Origin: Algoriphagus lutimaris
GTDB taxonomy: Bacteria; Bacteroidota; Bacteroidia; Cytophagales; Cyclobacteriaceae
Assembly (NCBI RefSeq): GCF_017051705.1
Contig: NZ_JAFIDJ010000002.1
Location: forward strand, 888,384-952,383
Length of the DNA stretch: 64,000 nt
Direction: 5' to 3'
Shown here: piece by piece, positions 59,764 to 64,000 of the stretch
Numbering within the stretch: the stretch's first letter is position 1
Layout of the letters: each line of letters begins with the position of its first letter
Notes under the pieces: generated by a model
What the model was told of the DNA's origin: nothing
What the model saw: the letters and a program-made list of their open reading frames with translations, nothing else
Databases searched by the model: none
Made by a program: the position numbers and the translations under genes

Positions 59764-60786
59764 ATGAATGATCAACTCTACATGCAAAGAGCTTTAGAGC
59801 TTGCTGAATTAGGGAGAGGTAATGTAAGTCCAAACCCAATGGTGGGATGTGTGATTGTGAAGGAGGGATTTATTATCGGGGAGGGATACCATCGGAAATA
59901 TGGGGAAGCTCACGCGGAAGTCAATGCAGTAAATGATGTCAAAGATCCTAAGTTAATAGAGGGCGCTACTGCCTATGTGACTTTGGAGCCATGCGCCCAT
60001 TTTGGGAAAACTCCTCCTTGTGCCAATTTATTGGTGGAAATGAAGATAGGAAGAGTTGTCATTGCAGCCGTGGATTCCAACCCTTTGGTTGGGGGAAAAG
60101 GCATTAATATCTTAAAAGAAGCGGGAATTGAAGTGGACACCGGAATTTTAGAAGAAGAAGCCCGATGGCAAAATCGCAGATTTTTTACGCAAATAGAAAA
60201 AAAGCGTCCTTATGTGATTCTCAAGTGGGCCCAAACCGCTGATGGCTTCGTAGCAAGAAAAGATTATTCCTCAAAATGGATAAGTAATTTTTCCAGCCGT
60301 CAATTGGTTCATAAGTGGAGAGCAGAGGAAGATGCAATTATGGTAGGGAAGAATACTGCTAAATATGACAATCCTACCCTGAATGTAAGAAATTGGGTAG
60401 GTAAGAATCCTTTAAGGATTCTTGTTGATAGCAGATTGGAATTACCAAAAGACTTAAAATTATTTGATCAAGCAGTTCCTACTGTATGTTATAACACTCA
60501 AAAATCAGAAGTATATGGGAATTTAGAGTTTGTGAGACTAAAGTCTGGATTTTCTGTTCAAGATATACTTCAGGATTTAAATCAAAGGAAAATTCAAAGC
60601 CTGATTGTCGAAGGTGGGAGTTTCCTATTGAATAAATTTTTGGAATCTGAACTTTGGGATGAAGCTCGTGTGTTTACCAGTCAAAATAAATTTGAGGAAG
60701 GAATTGTTGCTCCAATCATTAATAATCCTGCATCCGAATTTATTTCAATTTTAGAAGATCGTCTAGCAATACATTATCATGTCTGA
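59764..60786 (+). CDS. ribD: Bifunctional riboflavin deaminase/reductase RibD
   Basis: 340 residues. Deaminase half: zinc motif HAEVNAV (His50, Glu52) and EPCAHFGKTPPC (Cys77, Cys86), after RGNVSPNPMVGCVIV. Reductase half from about 148: YVILKWAQTADGFVARKDYS, EDAIMVGKNTAKYDNPTLNV, LRILVDSRLELP and IVEGGSFLLNKFL. It carries out the second and third steps of riboflavin synthesis from GTP. No FMN riboswitch is found in front, since it is translated right after the DUF4382 gene. It overlaps the next gene by 8 bases. Confidence 0.94.
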   Translation: MNDQLYMQRALELAELGRGNVSPNPMVGCVIVKEGFIIGEGYHRKYGEAHAEVNAVNDVKDPKLIEGATAYVTLEPCAHFGKTPPCANLLVEMKIGRVVIAAVDSNPLVGGKGINILKEAGIEVDTGILEEEARWQNRRFFTQIEKKRPYVILKWAQTADGFVARKDYSSKWISNFSSRQLVHKWRAEEDAIMVGKNTAKYDNPTLNVRNWVGKNPLRILVDSRLELPKDLKLFDQAVPTVCYNTQKSEVYGNLEFVRLKSGFSVQDILQDLNQRKIQSLIVEGGSFLLNKFLESELWDEARVFTSQNKFEEGIVAPIINNPASEFISILEDRLAIHYHV

Positions 60787-61261
60787 AAATCTATTTATCC
60801 CAGAAGCTGCTACCAAGGCAGAAAAATACGAAGCGGTAATCCCGCAAATTGAAGCGCTGATAAGTGGAGAACCAGACTTATATGCCAATTTGGCCAATAT
60901 TTCTGCAGCCTTGAAAGAGGCTTTTGGATTTTTTTGGGTAGGCTTTTATTTGGTGAAGGAAACTCAATTGGTATTAGGTCCATTCCAGGGCCCTATCGCT
61001 TGTACTCGGATTTCAATTGGAAAAGGGGTTTGTGGTACGGCTTGGCAAGAAGCCAAAACGCAAGTTGTTCCGGATGTTGATGCTTTTCCAGGACATATTG
61101 CATGTAGCTCTGCCTCAAAATCAGAAATTGTGGTCCCTGTATTTAAAGATAAACAGGTCGTAATGATCTTGGATGTGGATTCTGACCAATTAGATGATTT
61201 TGATCAAACCGACCAAAAGTATCTGGAAAAGTTAATGGACTCTTTAGGAAATACTTTATAA
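60779..61261 (+). CDS. msrC: Free methionine-R-sulfoxide reductase (GAF)
   Basis: 160 residues, one GAF domain. Cys75, Cys85 and Cys109 lie in PIACTRISIGKGVCGTAWQ and GHIACSSASKSEIVVPV. Their spacing (10 and 24) equals that of the three catalytic Cys in yeast fRMsr (91, 101, 125). It should reduce free L-methionine-R-sulfoxide with thioredoxin. Overlaps ribD by 8 bases, so the two are coupled. Confidence 0.9.
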   Translation: MSENLFIPEAATKAEKYEAVIPQIEALISGEPDLYANLANISAALKEAFGFFWVGFYLVKETQLVLGPFQGPIACTRISIGKGVCGTAWQEAKTQVVPDVDAFPGHIACSSASKSEIVVPVFKDKQVVMILDVDSDQLDDFDQTDQKYLEKLMDSLGNTL

Positions 61262-61273
61262 TAAATCCGTTCT

Positions 61274-61310
61274 AGTCTATTAATCAAGGGTTCTTTAGTT
61301 TAGACTTTTT
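61274..61310 (+). terminator. Possible terminator of ribD-msrC
   Basis: AGTCTA (61274-61279) pairs with TAGACT (61301-61306), with T to 61310. The long 21-base loop makes it weak, and it reaches into the 3' end of the facing hydrolase gene. Confidence 0.3.
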
Positions 61311-62062
61311 CCAAATGAACGGATGATCTCAATCGTTTCTTCCTTTCTTTCAATCATTCCTACATGACCAGTTTCTGGAAGTTCAACGTAGTTGGTCACC
61401 GCTTCTTGGTGTTTTCTACTTGCTTCAATTGGTACCGCTGCATCCAGTTCTCCAGCGATCATCAATTTTGAACCTTGAAAATTTTCTAAGACTTCCATTC
61501 GGTCTTTTCGATCTCTCATGGCTTTGGTAAGCACAATTAATCCCTCAAGAGAACAATTTTTACCTTGTTCGATGGCTAGTTGGATGTCTGAATATAATTC
61601 CTCTCTTCTATTTTCCGGAAAAAGAGGTGGAACAAAAGAAGTAACAAAGGTATCTACTCCATATTTCTGAAGGAAAATTACGGTGCGGTCTCGCATTTCT
61701 TTCTTTTCCTGACTGTCTGCAAAAGCAGTAGAATGAAAAAGGCCTATGGCTTTTAACTTGTGCCCCATTAACTCTGTGAGGGCTAAAGTAACGTAGCCGC
61801 CTAAGGAATGTCCGATTACTATAGGGTTTAAAATGCCTTCTTCCTCCAACCAATTTTCCAATAAAACAGCTATCTCTTCCATAGTCAGACTAGATTGCTC
61901 AAGTTTGGAATTTCCTATGCCGGGAAGATTTGGACAAATGATTCTAAAATCCTTGGATAATGAATTGGCAAAATCACTCCACATTTCTGCTATTTCACAA
62001 AAACCGTGGATCAGGACAATGGGTTGACCCTGTCCTTTTTCAAAAAATTCAATACCAGACAT
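61295..62062 (-). CDS. Alpha/beta hydrolase
   Basis: 255 residues. Oxyanion loop IVLIHGFCEIAEMW, nucleophile Ser86 in PIVIGHSLGGYVTLAL, acid in MIAGELDAAVPIE (about 208) and His in ELPETGHVGMIE (about 234). A small cap lies at about 115-185. Looks like an esterase or thioesterase of the general alpha/beta fold; the substrate is unknown. Starts 11 bases after dxs and is probably in the same message. Confidence 0.85.
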   Translation of the reverse strand: MSGIEFFEKGQGQPIVLIHGFCEIAEMWSDFANSLSKDFRIICPNLPGIGNSKLEQSSLTMEEIAVLLENWLEEEGILNPIVIGHSLGGYVTLALTELMGHKLKAIGLFHSTAFADSQEKKEMRDRTVIFLQKYGVDTFVTSFVPPLFPENRREELYSDIQLAIEQGKNCSLEGLIVLTKAMRDRKDRMEVLENFQGSKLMIAGELDAAVPIEASRKHQEAVTNYVELPETGHVGMIERKEETIEIIRSFGKSLN

Positions 62063-62073
62063 ATTTGTGTTTT

Positions 62074-63987
62074 TTAGAGGGATTTGGCTACCTCAGCCAT
62101 GCTTCTCACAGCATCTGCTATTCCATCAGGATCAAAACCACACTCTTTTTGCAATTCAATTTGCTCACCGTGTTCGATGACCTCATCTGGAATTCCCAAA
62201 CGTTTTATTTGTGCTTGATAGCCATGATCCATCATCCATTCTAGAACTGCAGATCCAAAACCGCCCATGAGACATCCATCCTCCACAGTGATAACCTTTT
62301 TGAATTTGCCAAACACCTCATGGAGTAATTCTCCATCCAATGGTTTAGCAAATCGCATATCATAGTGCGCAGGATTTAGACCTTCTTTTTGGAGGGTTTC
62401 ACATGCTTCTACAGCGTAGTTTCCAATGTGGCCCAAAGTTAAAATTGCTACTTCCTCTCCTTCTTTGATGATTCGTCCTTGTCCTGCAGGAATTTGTCTA
62501 AATGGTGTTTTCCATTCTGGCATTACTCCTTTACCTCTTGGATATCGAATGGAATATGGTCCATTGTGCAATGAACCTGAATACATCATATTTCGGAGTT
62601 CCTCTTCATTCATTGGTGCAGAAACAACCAGATTTGGAATGCATCTGAAATAGGCAATATCATAGGCACCGTGATGGGTAGGTCCATCAGCCCCAGCAAA
62701 ACCAGCTCGATCAAGACAAAGTACTACTGGAAGGTTTTGAAGGCACACATCATGTACTACCTGATCATAGGCACGCTGCATGAAGGTGGAATAGATATTA
62801 CAAAAAGGTACTAAACCTTGGGTAGCAAGACCTGCCGAAAATGTAACTGCATGTTGTTCCGCAATGCCCACATCAAATGCTCGGTCAGGCATGGCTTTCA
62901 TCATGATATTCATGGACGATCCCGATGGCATGGCTGGAGTCACCCCCATGATTCTATCATCCATTTCAGCTAATTCCACTAAGGTATTTCCAAAAACATC
63001 TTGATACTTTGGAGCTTGAGGAATTGAAGGAGTTTTCTTGAAAATTTCTCCTGTTACTTTATCGAAAGTGCCTGGTGCATGCCAAGTCGTCTTGTTTCCA
63101 TTTTCTGCAGGCGCGTATCCCTTTCCTTTGACTGTGACGCAGTGCAAAATTTTCGGGCCAGGGATATCTTTCAAATCCTTGAGAATTTCAGCCAAATGAT
63201 TTACATCATGTCCGTCTACAGGACCAAAGTATCTTAAATTCAAGGATTCGAATAAGTTACTTTGATGAAGTACTGCGGATTTGATGGCTCCCTCTACTTT
63301 TGAGATAACTTCTTGGGCACTAGAACCGAATTTGCTGAATTTTCCCAAGAGCTTCCATACTTCATCTTTTACTTTATTATAAGTATGCGAAGTAGTAATA
63401 TCTGTGAGGTAGTCCTTGAGTGCTCCTACGTTAGGATCAATGGACATACAGTTATCATTCAAAATAATCAGGACATTGGAGTCACTGACTCCTGCATGGT
63501 TCATGGCTTCAAATGCCATTCCCCCGGTCATAGATCCATCGCCAATGACTGCGACATGTTGCTTGTGAACTCCTTTGTATTTGGAGCCTACAGCCATTCC
63601 CAAAGCAGCAGAAATGGAAGTGCTGGAATGACCTACACCAAATGTGTCGTATTCGCTCTCTTTTCTTTTAGGGAAACCGGAAATACCTCCGTACACTCGA
63701 TTGGTATGAAATTGATCTCTACGGCCAGTTAGGATTTTATGCCCATAGGCTTGATGGCCTACATCCCACACCAATTGATCTTCAGGAGTATTTAAAACGT
63801 AATGAAGAGCCACGGTCAGCTCTACTACACCTAAACTTGCACCAAAATGTCCCCCATACACGGAAACGTTATCTACTATAAATTGACGCAATTCATCGCA
63901 TATCTGAACGAGTTTTTCCTTCTGAAACTTCTTCAGGTCAGCAGGGCTGTTGATTTGCGCTAATAATTCTCCTGGTTGAATCAACAT
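62074..63987 (-). CDS. dxs: 1-deoxy-D-xylulose-5-phosphate synthase
   Basis: 637 residues, full length. TPP motif GDGSMTGGMAFEAMNHAG to LNDNCMSIDPNVG, the central EQHAVTFSAGLATQG with catalytic Glu, and DRAGFAGADGPTHHGAYDIA. The N-terminus VELTVALHYVLNTPEDQLVW, DVGHQAYGHKILTGRRDQF is also typical. It joins pyruvate and glyceraldehyde-3-phosphate at the start of the MEP isoprenoid route. Its promoter lies outside the window to the right. Confidence 0.97.
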   Translation of the reverse strand: MLIQPGELLAQINSPADLKKFQKEKLVQICDELRQFIVDNVSVYGGHFGASLGVVELTVALHYVLNTPEDQLVWDVGHQAYGHKILTGRRDQFHTNRVYGGISGFPKRKESEYDTFGVGHSSTSISAALGMAVGSKYKGVHKQHVAVIGDGSMTGGMAFEAMNHAGVSDSNVLIILNDNCMSIDPNVGALKDYLTDITTSHTYNKVKDEVWKLLGKFSKFGSSAQEVISKVEGAIKSAVLHQSNLFESLNLRYFGPVDGHDVNHLAEILKDLKDIPGPKILHCVTVKGKGYAPAENGNKTTWHAPGTFDKVTGEIFKKTPSIPQAPKYQDVFGNTLVELAEMDDRIMGVTPAMPSGSSMNIMMKAMPDRAFDVGIAEQHAVTFSAGLATQGLVPFCNIYSTFMQRAYDQVVHDVCLQNLPVVLCLDRAGFAGADGPTHHGAYDIAYFRCIPNLVVSAPMNEEELRNMMYSGSLHNGPYSIRYPRGKGVMPEWKTPFRQIPAGQGRIIKEGEEVAILTLGHIGNYAVEACETLQKEGLNPAHYDMRFAKPLDGELLHEVFGKFKKVITVEDGCLMGGFGSAVLEWMMDHGYQAQIKRLGIPDEVIEHGEQIELQKECGFDPDGIADAVRSMAEVAKSL

Positions 63988-64000
63988 GATCTAATTTCTG

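Noticed and set aside
63313-63732. 139-codon plus-strand open frame
   Set aside because: Antisense to dxs, which has complete motifs along its whole length.

Overview
The window looks like the chromosome of a member of Bacteroidota, most probably order Cytophagales and close to Cyclobacteriaceae such as Algoriphagus. This is inferred from the gene families, since no 16S gene is present. The pointers are low GC, almost no Shine-Dalgarno sequences, a TTG-N19-TAnnTTTG promoter in front of the tRNA genes, many short-signal lipoproteins (SCT, ACE, GCN lipoboxes), a ~1,125-residue SecA, GSDH-cytochrome c fusions, DUF4382 lipoproteins and an orphan GIY-YIG nuclease. No phage, insertion sequence, CRISPR array or rRNA operon was seen. 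The one small mobile-looking unit is a GIY-YIG gene beside tRNA-Leu.

Left part (1-29.3 kb). Genes are mostly on the minus strand. In order: an edge-truncated membrane protein; a repeat lipoprotein with a beta-barrel partner (268-3265); a quinone-reductase-like enzyme; a plus-strand pair of M20 dipeptidase and DsbD (4.9-8.4 kb); S1/P1 nuclease; secA, a SPOR lipoprotein and an M20 amidohydrolase; dapF; a MazG-like protein facing an MscS channel; betaine-aldehyde dehydrogenase; the GIY-YIG unit with tRNA-Leu and tRNA-Gly; a PAS-LuxR regulator; mutS; a divergent TrmH-family methyltransferase; a frameshifted gene remnant; and a minus-strand run comF, bstA, MBOAT, SGNH, SDR, unknown, thioesterase (23.8-29.3 kb).

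Centre (29.3-36.7 kb). A plus-strand run carries an AhpD-like protein, an unknown, xth, an anti-sigma kinase, ybeY, mnmG, a methyltransferase and an Ig-like lipoprotein. Two perfect 16-bp ParB sites (parS) lie just before mnmG. A 476-bp gene-free stretch at 36,188-36,663 is full of DnaA-box-like 9-mers and has an AT-rich tract. The sign of GC skew seems to change across it between neighbouring plus-strand genes. I read this stretch as the probable chromosomal origin, oriC.

Right part (36.7-64 kb). All genes are on the plus strand up to 53.2 kb. An acyl-CoA ligase is followed by a MarR regulator with twin ATGCATGCAT palindromes. Next come a fatty-acid beta-oxidation operon in the order HAD/ECH, thiolase, acyl-CoA dehydrogenase (like Bacillus fadNAE), and an envelope cluster of two GSDH-cytochrome c dehydrogenases, a beta-lactamase-fold hydrolase and a membrane-anchored alpha/beta hydrolase. 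After a convergent terminator lie a large AsmA-like protein and dgt on the minus strand. Then come two DUF4382 lipoproteins, ribD and free-Met-sulfoxide reductase on the plus strand, and an alpha/beta hydrolase with dxs on the minus strand.

Most of the window is housekeeping. The parts that most deserve a second look are the oriC/parS region, the tRNA-Leu/GIY-YIG duplication, the MarR operator pair, the decayed gene near 23.5 kb and the repeat-lipoprotein/barrel pair.
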